Positions 26,749 to 36,488 of a stretch of DNA of 64,000 nt are shown piece after piece. Each line of letters begins with the position of its first letter. Position 1 is the first letter of the stretch. Under the pieces are notes generated by a model, which worked only from the letters and a program-made list of their open reading frames with translations, made no database searches and was not told the origin of the DNA. The position numbers and the translations under genes were made by a program. Source of the DNA: Blautia hominis. Lineage in GTDB: Bacteria; Bacillota; Clostridia; Lachnospirales; Lachnospiraceae. The DNA lies in the NCBI GenBank assembly GCA_002270465.1, contig NQOF01000005.1, forward strand, positions 124,001 to 188,000, read 5' to 3'.

Positions 26749-27747
26749 TTGAAATCAACAGATATCGTCATCGATAAAACTTCTGACCAGCCCATCTATC
26801 AGCAGATAGCGGACAGAATCACACAGTCGGTGCAAAAGGGGTTTTTAAATCCCGGGGACAGGCTCCCGACCAGCCAGGACTTTTTTGATACTTACGGTAT
26901 TGCGAGAGGAACCGTGAAACATGCATACAATATCCTTGAAAAGAACGGAATTGTCACTGTTATTCAGGGCAAAGGTTCTTTTATCAGGGAAAAAGACGCC
27001 CCTGTACAGACCATAGATGCAGTAGACCAGTATCTGGACGAACTGCTCGCATTGGGTTTTTCTCTGGATGAAATTGAAGGACTTGTGAGCAAAAGATTAA
27101 AAGCTCTTCAAGATGAACAAAATGTGTTTAAAATAGCTGCCATGGAAAGCTGCCCGGAAATACTGGATTGTCTGATAACAGATTTAGAGCAGTTTCCAAA
27201 TACAAAGGTTTTTCCTTTTCTGGTAAACGACATGGGGGGAAAGCATACATTTTCCATTCAGGATTACGATTTGATCGTGATTATGGAAAAAAACATTCCG
27301 CTTTTCCTCGGAACGGAACTGGAACACGAGGAAAAAAATAAAATACTGCCTATTTCCACAATCCTGTCACCCGGCACACTGAAACTGCTGGCCAAAATAG
27401 TTCCCGGAGAACCCACCGGGATTTTATGTCAGAGCAAACGCTTTGCCGGGATTTTAAAATGGGAACTTTCTTCACTGAATGCCATGCTGTCTCCCAAGGA
27501 AGTTCTGTTATACAGCACCGGAACAGCAGACAACCTGCACTCATTTTTAAAAGACAAGCGCCATTTGCTTATATCATCAAACTTTTCACGAAACTGCAGC
27601 CCGGAACAGGAAAAAATCCTCCAGGCTTATGAGTCCAGCGGCGGGGAAGTTCTACCCGTCCACTATACCATCGACAGTGGATCCGCACTCTATATAGAAG
27701 AGTTTATAAGAAACTATCACTTTTCAAATTATAATACTTCACGTTGA
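26749..27747 (+). CDS. GntR-family regulator with distinctive C-terminal domain
   Basis: Cytosolic DNA-binding regulator of 332 residues starting at a TTG, with GGAGG eight bases upstream. Residues 8-78 form the GntR winged helix (QPIYQQIADRI, LPTSQDFFDTYGIARGTVKHAYNIL, VIQGKGSFI). The remaining 250 residues are not a standard FCD or UTRA domain; they resemble an alpha/beta effector fold and are shared with the next gene. Together with that paralogue it probably controls the divergent operons through the AT-rich sites. Confidence 0.85.
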   Translation: MKSTDIVIDKTSDQPIYQQIADRITQSVQKGFLNPGDRLPTSQDFFDTYGIARGTVKHAYNILEKNGIVTVIQGKGSFIREKDAPVQTIDAVDQYLDELLALGFSLDEIEGLVSKRLKALQDEQNVFKIAAMESCPEILDCLITDLEQFPNTKVFPFLVNDMGGKHTFSIQDYDLIVIMEKNIPLFLGTELEHEEKNKILPISTILSPGTLKLLAKIVPGEPTGILCQSKRFAGILKWELSSLNAMLSPKEVLLYSTGTADNLHSFLKDKRHLLISSNFSRNCSPEQEKILQAYESSGGEVLPVHYTIDSGSALYIEEFIRNYHFSNYNTSR

Positions 27748-27761
27748 AGGGGAGTATCATT

Positions 27762-28766
27762 ATGAATATCATCATAGATAAAAACAGTTCTGTTCCGTCC
27801 TATTTACAGATAGCAGAACAGATCAAAGAAAAAATTAGCAGCCGCGAATTATCTCCCGGTGACAGGCTTCCCACAGAGCGGGAGTTATCCGAGGCAGTCC
27901 ATATTTCAAGAGGCACGATAAAAAGAGCCTATGACGAACTGGGAGATGTGGGGATTCTGGAAAGGATCCAGGGAAGCGGTACTTTTGTAGCCCAGCTGCA
28001 GGATCTGTCCATTTTAGGCAACAGCGACAAAGCAGCCCGAGTAATTGATAAAATGATCACCACTCTCTCCCGAATGCATCTATCCTATAATGAAATGGAG
28101 GACCTGATCAATTCCAAACTTCAATGGAAACGCCAGGAATCCCGAAATATCCGGGTGGCTGTTGTAGATTGTAATATGGAGACATTGAGCCTCATCAGCA
28201 GCCAGCTATACAATATTTCCGACGTGGATGTCACGGAATTGATACTGAGTGATATTGTAAAATGCCCACAGAAGCTGACCTACGGTTATGATCTAATACT
28301 TACAACTAAAAATCATTATCTTCAGGTCATCGACCTTGTCCCCAGGTTAGCAAGTCATGTCATGAAAGTTGCGATCGTCCCCTCACAAAAGGTCCAGTAT
28401 GAGCTGGCCGGCATACATGAAAATATGTCTGTGGGCATCTGGTGCATGAGCCAGGAATTCGCCAGTGCTGTCTATGACAACACCATGACTCTTGGCCAGG
28501 GAACTCCAAGAATTGATTTTCAGCTAGACAATGCACCCTGCTCTCTGTCTGATTTTCTGAAAGGGAAGGATGTGCTGATCTTACCGTACGATTATTTAAG
28601 CGGGAGCAAGTCTGACGAGCTGGAGGTTATCCAAAAATTTATGCAAAGCGGAAAACAAGTTATCTTTTTTGAGTACCACATAGATCAGGGTTCCCTGATT
28701 CATATCACACATGAACTGGAACTATGCCGGGAGAACAGAAGGCCCGTGTCATTAAAAGGTATATAG
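27762..28766 (+). CDS. GntR-family regulator, paralogue of the preceding gene
   Basis: Regulator of 334 residues. The winged helix is at residues 3-75 (IDKNSSVPSYLQIAEQIKEK, LPTERELSEAVHISRGTIKRAY, RIQGSGTFV). The same C-terminal region as its neighbour follows, with matching segments such as LLAKIVPG/LASHVMKV and SSGGEVLPVHYTIDSGS/QSGKQVIFFEYHIDQGS. The ATG at 27762 follows GGGGAG and lies 14 bases after the first regulator, so the pair may form a heteromer. A strong terminator follows. Confidence 0.85.
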   Translation: MNIIIDKNSSVPSYLQIAEQIKEKISSRELSPGDRLPTERELSEAVHISRGTIKRAYDELGDVGILERIQGSGTFVAQLQDLSILGNSDKAARVIDKMITTLSRMHLSYNEMEDLINSKLQWKRQESRNIRVAVVDCNMETLSLISSQLYNISDVDVTELILSDIVKCPQKLTYGYDLILTTKNHYLQVIDLVPRLASHVMKVAIVPSQKVQYELAGIHENMSVGIWCMSQEFASAVYDNTMTLGQGTPRIDFQLDNAPCSLSDFLKGKDVLILPYDYLSGSKSDELEVIQKFMQSGKQVIFFEYHIDQGSLIHITHELELCRENRRPVSLKGI

Positions 28767-28781
28767 ATCTTGATCTGAGAG

Positions 28782-28807
28782 GGCGGCTGCCTGCGGCCGC
28801 CTTTTTT
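28782..28807 (+). terminator. Terminator after the GntR pair
   Basis: Stem GGCGGC (28782-28787) with GCCGCC (28796-28801), then TTTTTT. The gap up to 28951 shows no other signal beyond an AT-rich promoter-like stretch. Confidence 0.8.
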
Positions 28808-28951
28808 ATCTGCACCTACATATCTATTTAGGGCATCCTATGCATTTTGTTCCGTAAATTTTTCACTTCTTATCTTCGCAACATTCATCATTATTTTTCC
28901 CGTTTCCGGCAACACTATAATTAAATTCATTGAAATACTGGAGGTTATCGA

Positions 28952-29590
28952 ATGAAATTATGTAAACTTATCCCCATATCCCTTGCCACTCTTATCCTCA
29001 TGACCGGATGCGGTTCCGGAAAATCCAATACGGAAGATTACCTGAAAGAAGAAAATGCCATTATGGATAAAATGATGGATGAAATGGACCGTGCCCAGAA
29101 TACCGGCAGTGCGGAGCTTGATTTTCTGAACGGCATGATCCCCCATCATCAGTCAGCTGTAGATATGTCCAAAAGTTATCTGGAATATGCCGGAAAAGAT
29201 GGTGAATTCAAAGGTCTGGCAGAGAATATAATCAGTGCCCAGAATACGGAAATTGATCAGATGAACACTATGATAGAACGTTTTCAGAAAGTGGAAAACC
29301 CGGATACCGAAAAAGAAGCTGCCTATTTGGAGGATTATCGTACCATGATGGATAACCATCACAGTTCCCACACCGGGGCAGAAACCTCCGACCTGGAGAC
29401 AGCCTTTGCACAGGGCATGTCCATGCATCATCAGATGGCAGTGGATATGGCAGAGATAATCCTTAAATATACAGATGATGAGGAGCTTACAGCATTTGCT
29501 GACAACATCATCACACAGCAGAAAAAAGAAATTGAAGAAATGCAGTCTTATCTGGATGATAACACGGACAACGGGAGCCATAAACATTAG
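28952..29590 (+). CDS. DUF305 lipoprotein
   Basis: Cell-surface lipoprotein of 212 residues. The signal ends in LMTGC (Cys near residue 17). Two tandem ferritin-like DUF305 helical repeats follow: FLNGMIPHHQSAVDM and FAQGMSMHHQMAVDM, each with the HHQ motif. Relatives include CopM, linked to copper binding. His and Met richness supports metal binding, though the metal is not certain. The ATG follows GGAGG. It lies alone, ended by a bidirectional terminator. Confidence 0.9.
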   Translation: MKLCKLIPISLATLILMTGCGSGKSNTEDYLKEENAIMDKMMDEMDRAQNTGSAELDFLNGMIPHHQSAVDMSKSYLEYAGKDGEFKGLAENIISAQNTEIDQMNTMIERFQKVENPDTEKEAAYLEDYRTMMDNHHSSHTGAETSDLETAFAQGMSMHHQMAVDMAEIILKYTDDEELTAFADNIITQQKKEIEEMQSYLDDNTDNGSHKH

Positions 29591-29639
29591 AATATTCCGG
29601 TAACTTACGTGCTGCCACACCGGAAATGATCCACAGAAA

Positions 29640-29681
29640 AAAGATATCTGCCCGGATTCCCTAAACCGGGCAGATATCTTT
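29640..29681. terminator. Bidirectional terminator
   Basis: A 16-bp perfect stem AAAGATATCTGCCCGG (29640-29655) and its complement (29666-29681), between the DUF305 gene (plus) and the cohesin gene (minus). Confidence 0.88.
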
Positions 29682-29689
29682 AATTTTCT

Positions 29690-30496
29690 CTATCTTTTCT
29701 CTCTCTTAAATCTCACCCCTGAAAAAATCACCAAAAGGGCACCTATACCAACCGCCATCGGCAGAAAAAGATTAGTCTCATCACCAGTCTTCGCATTTTC
29801 TGCCGTTGTTGTCCTCTTCTTCTCCGCACCTACTGTATTCTTTGCCGTATTTGAAGTATTTTTAACTGTTTTAGGTGGTTCCTTATCCGATTTGGAAGGT
29901 TTGTCTGTCTGATTTCCTCCTTGCGGGGTATCCGGGGGATCATCATTATCCCCGGGAGCCTCACCCGGATCTTCACCCGGTCCGTCCGGCGGCAATGGGT
30001 CTGCCTCTTCTTTCATGTAGATGGTTCCTGTTCCGTTCTCTGCTTCCACCATAGCCCCGTCTGATGCCAGTTCCTCCACTTTTATTTCTATATCTGTGCT
30101 GCCTCCTGGCTGCAGCCCTGTATTTTGAAAAGTCATATCCAGAAGGCCGCCTTCCGGAGCAAACGCCTCCGCGGATGCAAATACCAATACGATTTCCCCC
30201 TCCGGCTTGTTACCGTTTACCGAATCATTGATCTGCACCATAGCCCCGGACAGAGCAGAGCCCTTCACAGCACTTTCCAGGCTTAACACGGAAGGATCAT
30301 AGGTAATCCTCAGTTTCCCGTTTGTCACGTCCCCTGCCCCTGTGATCTGGCAGGACGCCGACGCTTTTGAAGCTCCCGCCTCAATCTCCGGGGTCCGGAC
30401 TTCTGCGATTGTTCCTTCCGCATATACAGGAATCACTGTACTCAGCACCAGAAGCAGTGCAGCAGCTATAGAAGACAGTTTTCTTACTTTTTTCAT
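29690..30496 (-). CDS. Cell-wall-anchored single-cohesin protein
   Basis: Surface protein of 268 residues. A signal peptide ends near residue 27 (VIPVYAEG). A cohesin domain occupies about residues 28-155 (IRLTYDP-type strand LRITYDPSVLSLESA; DMTFQNTG). Then comes a Pro/Gly/Asp/Thr-rich linker (160-235) and a sorting signal: AKTGDETN, a hydrophobic segment and a basic RFKREKR tail. The TGDE motif is a variant of LPxTG, so a sortase probably fixes it to the wall. The gene follows the dockerin enzyme by 32 bases, which makes it the likely surface dock for that enzyme. Confidence 0.85.
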   Translation of the reverse strand: MKKVRKLSSIAAALLLVLSTVIPVYAEGTIAEVRTPEIEAGASKASASCQITGAGDVTNGKLRITYDPSVLSLESAVKGSALSGAMVQINDSVNGNKPEGEIVLVFASAEAFAPEGGLLDMTFQNTGLQPGGSTDIEIKVEELASDGAMVEAENGTGTIYMKEEADPLPPDGPGEDPGEAPGDNDDPPDTPQGGNQTDKPSKSDKEPPKTVKNTSNTAKNTVGAEKKRTTTAENAKTGDETNLFLPMAVGIGALLVIFSGVRFKREKR

Positions 30497-30528
30497 CTCT
30501 TATCCTTTCTCTGGTACTGCCGTTTCAT

Positions 30529-33500
30529 TTAAAATGAGCTGATCAGTTCCGCTGCAAATTTCTGGATCAGGACAGCATCCGCGGTATCCACGTCTCCATC
30601 TCTGTTCACATCTGCTGCGTCCCGGTCCATATCCTCCAGGTTCAACAGTTCTGCGCTCAGTTTCAGCACAAGGGTTGTATCACTGGTATCCACATTCTTG
30701 TCATTGTTTACATCACCCAGGATCCTGACTTCCACAAGCTGCTCGGTCAGTAATCTGGCTGCCTCATTTACTTCTTCTCCGGTAGCATCCATGTCTTCAT
30801 ATACAGGTCTCACCGCATCCACTGCCTCCTGCAGTCCCTCAAGAGAAGAAGCAGTATATTTCCCGGGGCTTTTGAGGATTTTATCTGCCATATTCCACAC
30901 AGATTCCAGGGCTGACTTATCACCTCTGAGCTGCAGACCGCAGATTGCCTCCGCCACTGCCTCATAGTGGGCAGAAACCTCCTGCTGTGTGCGGTCACCG
31001 TTGGCGATCACACCCTCCGCCTCTGCAATGATATCCTGAAGTGTTTTCACTGTATCACTTGTATATTTTTCCGGGTCTTCTAAAATGTATTTGGCCAGAT
31101 TTACAATGCTCTCAAGTCTGTCCGCGCTAACCATATCTTTCAGTTCCATCAGGGCGTATATGAGCTTTTCGGCCGCATCATTCACATCCTCCTGGGTAGC
31201 GCTCTTATCATCCAGAACGCCATTCAAAAATCTCAGGGCATTTCTCAGATTTTCAATCCCTTCCGGACGGTATATGGAAGTATCATTTTCCAATATGGAT
31301 GCAGCTTCCTGCGCCACAGCCTCTGCCACAACCGTGTTTACTCCGGGAACAAGACATCCCCATTTCAGGATCAATTCTTTATATGCCTCATCCACATCCT
31401 GCTGAGATGCATCCGGGTTGTCCAAAACGCCCTTAGCATGATCCAGTGCATCTGCGAAATCCTTCCAGCTATCCGTGGTGTATCCATCCGGAGCAAGTTC
31501 TGCCTTCTGCTCTACTGCTGCCCGTAAAGCTTTTACGGATACCAGGGCATCTTTTGCGTCGTTCAGAGCTTTGACAGCCTCCGTCACATCCTCCTGTGCT
31601 GCCTCCGGATCTTCAGCCACACTTTCTGCTGTCTCTTTTACCTGCATAAGGGCCACATAGCTGCTCTGGGTATAATCTTCCGGTTTCAGGGTTCCCACTT
31701 CTTCCAGAAGGCTGTTTAATTCCTCTTTCTCTACCGGTTTATCCGGCTCTTCTGCTGGAATATATCCAACTCTGATATTGTCCATGCGGCACCATGTTCC
31801 GCTTTCCATATCACCGTAGAATCCGATCGTCAGAGTGTTGTCTGTCACTTCTGCCTCAAGGCCCATCATTTCATATACCTTATCTTTATTGGTCGGAATA
31901 TCTTCCTTCGCAATGATTTCTCCTGAACCGTTCTTTGCATACAGATAGAAATCATCCGTCTCCTTAACGCCTGCATTAAACATCACATTGACGTAGTAGG
32001 TTCCGTTTGGAATGTCATGCAGTGTCTGATAGGTATGTCCAAGGTATGCGGAGGCCCTGTAGTAAGCTAAGGTACCCTTTCCTTCATATATCTCATTTGC
32101 CCTTGTAGTGATATAGCATCCATAAGGGGAATAGGTATACTCATTCACCCATCCAACAGAAAGTGCCTGCTCAAAATCTCCGTTCACAATCTCTGTCTGT
32201 TCGGGGATCACCAGATCAACCGTCTCCTCCGCACCTTTTGTCACCTGAACATTCTGCTTTACTGCGCTCACCGGGGCATCTGAGGATGCGACCACCTGAT
32301 AAACCCCGCCCGTTATATTTTCAAGACGGAATGTTCCGTCCGCTTCTGTCTCGAGCTGATATCTTGTCATATCGTCCTTTGTATTGCAGCCTCTCAGCGC
32401 GATCTTTGCCTGGCCTACCGGATTCCCGTTAAGGTCTGTTACCTTACCGGTCAGAGTACCTGCATTTATTTCCATAACCACATCAACTGCGTTTGCTGTC
32501 TCTCCTTTTTTCACCTCAACAGGAACAGGCCCCTGTTCTGCGTAACCTTTTTTCTCAAAGTACAGTTCATAAGTACCTGCTTCAATGGTACGGAACGTAT
32601 AGTTTCCATCTTCATCCGTAGTCTGGTCAAATTCAGAGTTGTCATTTTTCAAAGTTACTTTCACGCCCGACAGAGCATTGCCGCTTTCACTCGTAACCTT
32701 ACCTGCAACATTTCCGGTGTTGATGGCAAGTGTAAACTGAATACCCTCTGTCGTTTGATTCGGAAGTATCGTGACTTTCTGAGGCTCCTCCTGCAGTGCA
32801 TACCCGTCGCATGAAGCAGACATCAAATAAGTTCCCGGTTTCAGCATATTTACGGAAAAACTCTGTTCCTCCTCCGTTATGGGGATCTGACAGGTATATA
32901 CATCGGTTCCGTCTTCCCTTACCGCGTGTATGGAAGCATTTTTGCCCACAGCATCCGAATGGATGGTACCGGAAACTGCTCCGCGCTCCGCTGCGGTATC
33001 TGTCTTTACAAATGTAATATCATCTATGTAGCAGGCTGCTTTTGCCTTGCCGTCAGCCAGGAATCCCACTTCCACGGCACCCCCGGATACAGGAACATTT
33101 TCCAGCGTGACCTGTTTCCAATCCTCTTCCATATCGGAGATATCACAGGCAAATGTCATGCTTTCGCTCTTTGCATACATCTGCAGCGCATCAAAATCAC
33201 CGCTGCCTTTTACATATGCTGTCATATTGTATTCACCGTCAGGCAGTTCCACATAGGGGGTTGTCTTGATCTCCTGGGAGATACTGCCTGCAAAATCCAC
33301 AGTATCCGTAAGCGCAAGCCCATATTTTCCCGTCACTACATTGCCACTGTTTTTAATGGGGGATCCGCCCTTTTCCACCGTGTTCTTCCATCCTGCCAGG
33401 GATGTTGCCGACACTCGGTCCGCATCAAAGCTTCCGTTCTTAACGTAATTATTATCCTCTGCAGCATTCCACTCTCCTGTTGCCATATCCATATTCCAGG

Positions 33501-34635
33501 AACTTAAAGAGTTAAAATACGGTACATCACCCTCAAAGGACAATGGGCACCATTGGTTATAGCCTAATCCGTTATTTGCAAAATCAGACCAGCGGTCTCC
33601 GCAGAAAAGGACCGTATCCTGGGTGCTGCCCTGGACCGTGTAGAAAAATCCTGTCTGTGTTACATGGCAGAAATCATCACTGCATCCCGGCATCAACTGC
33701 ATATTGGTTTCCACGCCCTTTTGTTCCAGATATTCCGGTTCCAGGCTGTCTAAAACCATATAGTAAGCATGGGACGCGTTCCAGCCATACAGATCTGATG
33801 CACAGATATAGTATTTTCCGTTATATTTAAACATGCAGTTGCCTTCCCGACCGGCTCCCTGGAATACCTGGTAAGGCTCACCTATTTCTATCTGCCCTTC
33901 CGCATTTTCCCTGATCTCTGACAGGAAGATCCTGTTCCGTCCCCTGCCGAAAGAGTACACCAGGTAATCTTTCCCTGTATCTTCATCTGTAAATACTGTC
34001 TGGTCGCCCGTATTGGAGGTTCCCCCTGTATAGGATGCCATGTTGATTCTCTGGTCCCACTTAAACTGGCCTGTAGGACTGTCTGATTTGAGAAGAAGAA
34101 CCTGTTTTGTGACCCCGTCCTTAGAGGTATCCCCTCCCGCACTGTCAATGGTATCTCCAGGGTCTGCAAACTCATGCTGGATCGCCATAACATAGGTTCC
34201 GCTCTCCTCCATATAAGCCACGCCCATTCTGCCCAGCCAAGTTGCCGGATTGCCGTTGGTCTGTTCTATGCCGCTCACTTCAGACTCTGTCAGCACGTTG
34301 CCCTCAAACTTCCAGTTTGTCAGATCATCCGAGGTATAACATGTGACTGCTTCAAATGTGGTTGCACTGTAGCTTTTGGTGGGATTTTTATAAAAAGCTT
34401 CCGCTTCTTTGTACTTAACCCCATACCAGTAATAAGTATCTTTTCCTGTCTCCGGATTTGCAAATTTGAAAATTCCGCCACCCTGGGAATAAATCGGATT
34501 TCCGTCAACATCATGCCAGAATACATTGTTTTTTATATTCTGTGACTGGGCCTGCACAGTCTGTGGCGCAGCCGCCCCTAATCCAAATGTCACGGCAAAG
34601 GCCATGATCCCGCAAAGCAATAAACTTTTTTTCAT
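30529..34635 (-). CDS. Secreted GH43-like multidomain enzyme with C-terminal dockerin
   Basis: Exported enzyme of 1368 residues. Order: signal peptide (1-30); a beta-propeller opening HDVDGNPIYSQGGGIF and TYYWYGVKY, like GH43 exo-galactanases (about 31-385); a jelly-roll carbohydrate-binding region (395-545); carboxypeptidase-regulatory/CNA-B-like beta repeats (550-800); a second binding jelly roll opening IVNGDFEQ (810-960); about four FIVAR-type helical repeats (970-1300); and a dockerin (1305-1368) with paired calcium loops DVNNDKNVDTSDT and DVNRDGDVDTADA. The ATG follows AGGAGG. Subfamily and substrate are tentative (galactan or arabinogalactan side chains). The adjacent cohesin gene suggests surface docking. 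Confidence 0.8.
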   Translation of the reverse strand: MKKSLLLCGIMAFAVTFGLGAAAPQTVQAQSQNIKNNVFWHDVDGNPIYSQGGGIFKFANPETGKDTYYWYGVKYKEAEAFYKNPTKSYSATTFEAVTCYTSDDLTNWKFEGNVLTESEVSGIEQTNGNPATWLGRMGVAYMEESGTYVMAIQHEFADPGDTIDSAGGDTSKDGVTKQVLLLKSDSPTGQFKWDQRINMASYTGGTSNTGDQTVFTDEDTGKDYLVYSFGRGRNRIFLSEIRENAEGQIEIGEPYQVFQGAGREGNCMFKYNGKYYICASDLYGWNASHAYYMVLDSLEPEYLEQKGVETNMQLMPGCSDDFCHVTQTGFFYTVQGSTQDTVLFCGDRWSDFANNGLGYNQWCPLSFEGDVPYFNSLSSWNMDMATGEWNAAEDNNYVKNGSFDADRVSATSLAGWKNTVEKGGSPIKNSGNVVTGKYGLALTDTVDFAGSISQEIKTTPYVELPDGEYNMTAYVKGSGDFDALQMYAKSESMTFACDISDMEEDWKQVTLENVPVSGGAVEVGFLADGKAKAACYIDDITFVKTDTAAERGAVSGTIHSDAVGKNASIHAVREDGTDVYTCQIPITEEEQSFSVNMLKPGTYLMSASCDGYALQEEPQKVTILPNQTTEGIQFTLAINTGNVAGKVTSESGNALSGVKVTLKNDNSEFDQTTDEDGNYTFRTIEAGTYELYFEKKGYAEQGPVPVEVKKGETANAVDVVMEINAGTLTGKVTDLNGNPVGQAKIALRGCNTKDDMTRYQLETEADGTFRLENITGGVYQVVASSDAPVSAVKQNVQVTKGAEETVDLVIPEQTEIVNGDFEQALSVGWVNEYTYSPYGCYITTRANEIYEGKGTLAYYRASAYLGHTYQTLHDIPNGTYYVNVMFNAGVKETDDFYLYAKNGSGEIIAKEDIPTNKDKVYEMMGLEAEVTDNTLTIGFYGDMESGTWCRMDNIRVGYIPAEEPDKPVEKEELNSLLEEVGTLKPEDYTQSSYVALMQVKETAESVAEDPEAAQEDVTEAVKALNDAKDALVSVKALRAAVEQKAELAPDGYTTDSWKDFADALDHAKGVLDNPDASQQDVDEAYKELILKWGCLVPGVNTVVAEAVAQEAASILENDTSIYRPEGIENLRNALRFLNGVLDDKSATQEDVNDAAEKLIYALMELKDMVSADRLESIVNLAKYILEDPEKYTSDTVKTLQDIIAEAEGVIANGDRTQQEVSAHYEAVAEAICGLQLRGDKSALESVWNMADKILKSPGKYTASSLEGLQEAVDAVRPVYEDMDATGEEVNEAARLLTEQLVEVRILGDVNNDKNVDTSDTTLVLKLSAELLNLEDMDRDAADVNRDGDVDTADAVLIQKFAAELISSF

Positions 34636-34822
34636 TCTTTTCCTCCTATATCATTATATATTACACTACATTACTACACCGCCTCCGTAATACCTTCCGC
34701 CAAACTCTTCTGCAGGCAGAAAAACACCCGTTGGAATGGTTTAGATCAATACACCCTGCATCGGCATTCCTTTCTTTTTGTTACTCATGCAAGTCCTCCT
34801 TATTCTATCGCTATATACAAAA

Positions 34823-34853
34823 TTTGCTGCTGCCTTTACTCAGCAGCAGCAAA
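34823..34853 (-). terminator. Terminator after the binding-protein gene
   Basis: An 11-bp stem, TTTGCTGCTGC (34823-34833) and GCAGCAGCAAA (34843-34853), followed on the minus strand by TTTTG, 27 bases after the stop. Confidence 0.7.
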
Positions 34854-34879
34854 CCCCTCAATGGAATATTTTGTTCTTC

Positions 34880-36241
34880 TCAGCCTCCCATATTGAACTC
34901 TACAGTCGCCTGGGCATTTTCTATCTCAGCGTCCATGTCCGCATTCTGCTGTGTAATGTTAGAAAGGGCAACACCAATAGCATCTCGTGCATCATAGTAA
35001 AACGGTCCCGTAATGTTTGACGGTGTCTTGGTGGCAAAATCTACAATCTTCGCGTATACTGCGTCGTTCCCGAAGAACGCAACATCCTGGTTATAAATAT
35101 CAGATTCCGCTGCCGGCGCCCATGTGGAAAGAGCTCCCTTGCTGATCAAATCGTCATACAGTTCTGTGCTTCCGGCAAATGTGGATTTAAAGAAATCTTT
35201 TGCCAGATCCTGATTTTTACAGTTGGAGGTGATGACCCAGGAAGATCCGCCGCTGTTTGAATAATTAGTTGCACCCTCAGATTTGTCCAGTTTCGGCATA
35301 TCTGTAATCGCCCACTTACCTGTCTGGTCCTCTTTTCCTGTTACAGTCGCCATGATCCAGCAACCGTTCATAGCTCCTGCAACGGTTCCGTTATTGATAG
35401 ACGCAACATACTGATCCCAGTCTGTCACTTCCACAAGCGTCCCGTCTTTTACCATCTGTGTATAGATCTCCATGCATTCTTTCAATGCGTCATTGCCTAC
35501 AATATTGATCGAACCGTCCTCGTTAAACATGGAGGCACCGCAAGACTGGAGCATCATCATGATCTGGTCCGGGGAGCCGGCCTGTGCGGTTATCATGGGC
35601 TGTCCTGCCTTTTCTTTTACCACTTTGGCTTTTTCCATAAATTCAGACCAGGAAATATCTGTGAAATCATCAATGGTAAATCCTGCCTGCTCCAGATAGT
35701 CTGTGCGCAGACAGTTGATCACAGCACCGTTGTCAAAGGGTACACCCAGGTTTTTGCCGTCTACTGTGGAGTATGCTGCCTTTGCACTTGAGAACTGTGT
35801 AAAATCAATTCCTGAATCCGAAAGGTCTGTAAATACATCCGGATAATTGGTGGCATATTTCTGGAAAGAATTATCCTGCATCAGAAAGATATCAGGCAGT
35901 GTACTCAGATTCCCCGCTGAAACGGCTGTAGTAACCTTTGTCTCAATATCATCAGACTGCATCTCCGTAACTTTAACCTGGAATCCCGGATGGTCCTTTG
36001 CATAAAGTTCCGCTGCCTTTTCAATGGCATAGATATTGAAATTAGGGTCCCAGCACCATGCAGTCAGGGTATTGTCATCCCCTGATGCGGCTTCCGCGTT
36101 ATCTTTTTCTGTACCTGCATCCTCTTTTGTCTCTGTTCCTGCGTCTCCTTTTGTCTCTGTACTTCCGTCACTTCCACCGCAGGCTGCCAGTGAAAATACC
36201 ATTGCGGAAGCCAGGAATACTGCTACTACTTTTCTTCTCAT
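34880..36241 (-). CDS. Extracellular sugar-binding lipoprotein (no permeases adjacent)
   Basis: Family 1 solute-binding protein of 453 residues. Signal VFSLAAC gives lipidated Cys21, followed by a Glu/Asp/Lys/Thr-rich linker. The mature part has LTAWCWDPNFNIYAIEKAAE and SGGSSWVITSNCKN, typical of CUT1 receptors. The ATG follows GAGAGG. The expected permease genes are missing and a terminator follows. Either it feeds a transporter elsewhere or its operon has been split. Its place among galactan genes suggests an oligosaccharide ligand. Confidence 0.9.
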   Translation of the reverse strand: MRRKVVAVFLASAMVFSLAACGGSDGSTETKGDAGTETKEDAGTEKDNAEAASGDDNTLTAWCWDPNFNIYAIEKAAELYAKDHPGFQVKVTEMQSDDIETKVTTAVSAGNLSTLPDIFLMQDNSFQKYATNYPDVFTDLSDSGIDFTQFSSAKAAYSTVDGKNLGVPFDNGAVINCLRTDYLEQAGFTIDDFTDISWSEFMEKAKVVKEKAGQPMITAQAGSPDQIMMMLQSCGASMFNEDGSINIVGNDALKECMEIYTQMVKDGTLVEVTDWDQYVASINNGTVAGAMNGCWIMATVTGKEDQTGKWAITDMPKLDKSEGATNYSNSGGSSWVITSNCKNQDLAKDFFKSTFAGSTELYDDLISKGALSTWAPAAESDIYNQDVAFFGNDAVYAKIVDFATKTPSNITGPFYYDARDAIGVALSNITQQNADMDAEIENAQATVEFNMGG

Positions 36242-36488
36242 AACTTAACCTCTCAATCCTGATTACTGTTTACGTGTTACATGTTTGCGCGCATTTTGAA
36301 GATTATATTGATTCAGCCGGATATTACTGCCCACAGTTTGCTTAAACCACAGCTTTGGTTCAGTGACAGCTGAACTTCTTCCGATTTTATGTAAACTAAA
36401 TTCTACTGGTAATTTCTGTTTTTCTCTGTTATAATTGGTCTCAATTTATCTTCCCCCTAACCGGGACAAGCCTAAAAAGGAGGCCTTT
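36242..36488. other. Divergent regulatory gap
   Basis: Holds the promoters of the binding protein (minus) and aldose epimerase (plus; TATAAT at 36430-36435, no clear -35). A short dyad GTTCAG-TGACAG-CTGAAC lies near 36357-36375 and could bind the AraC regulator at 40070-40915; this is a guess. Confidence 0.35.
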
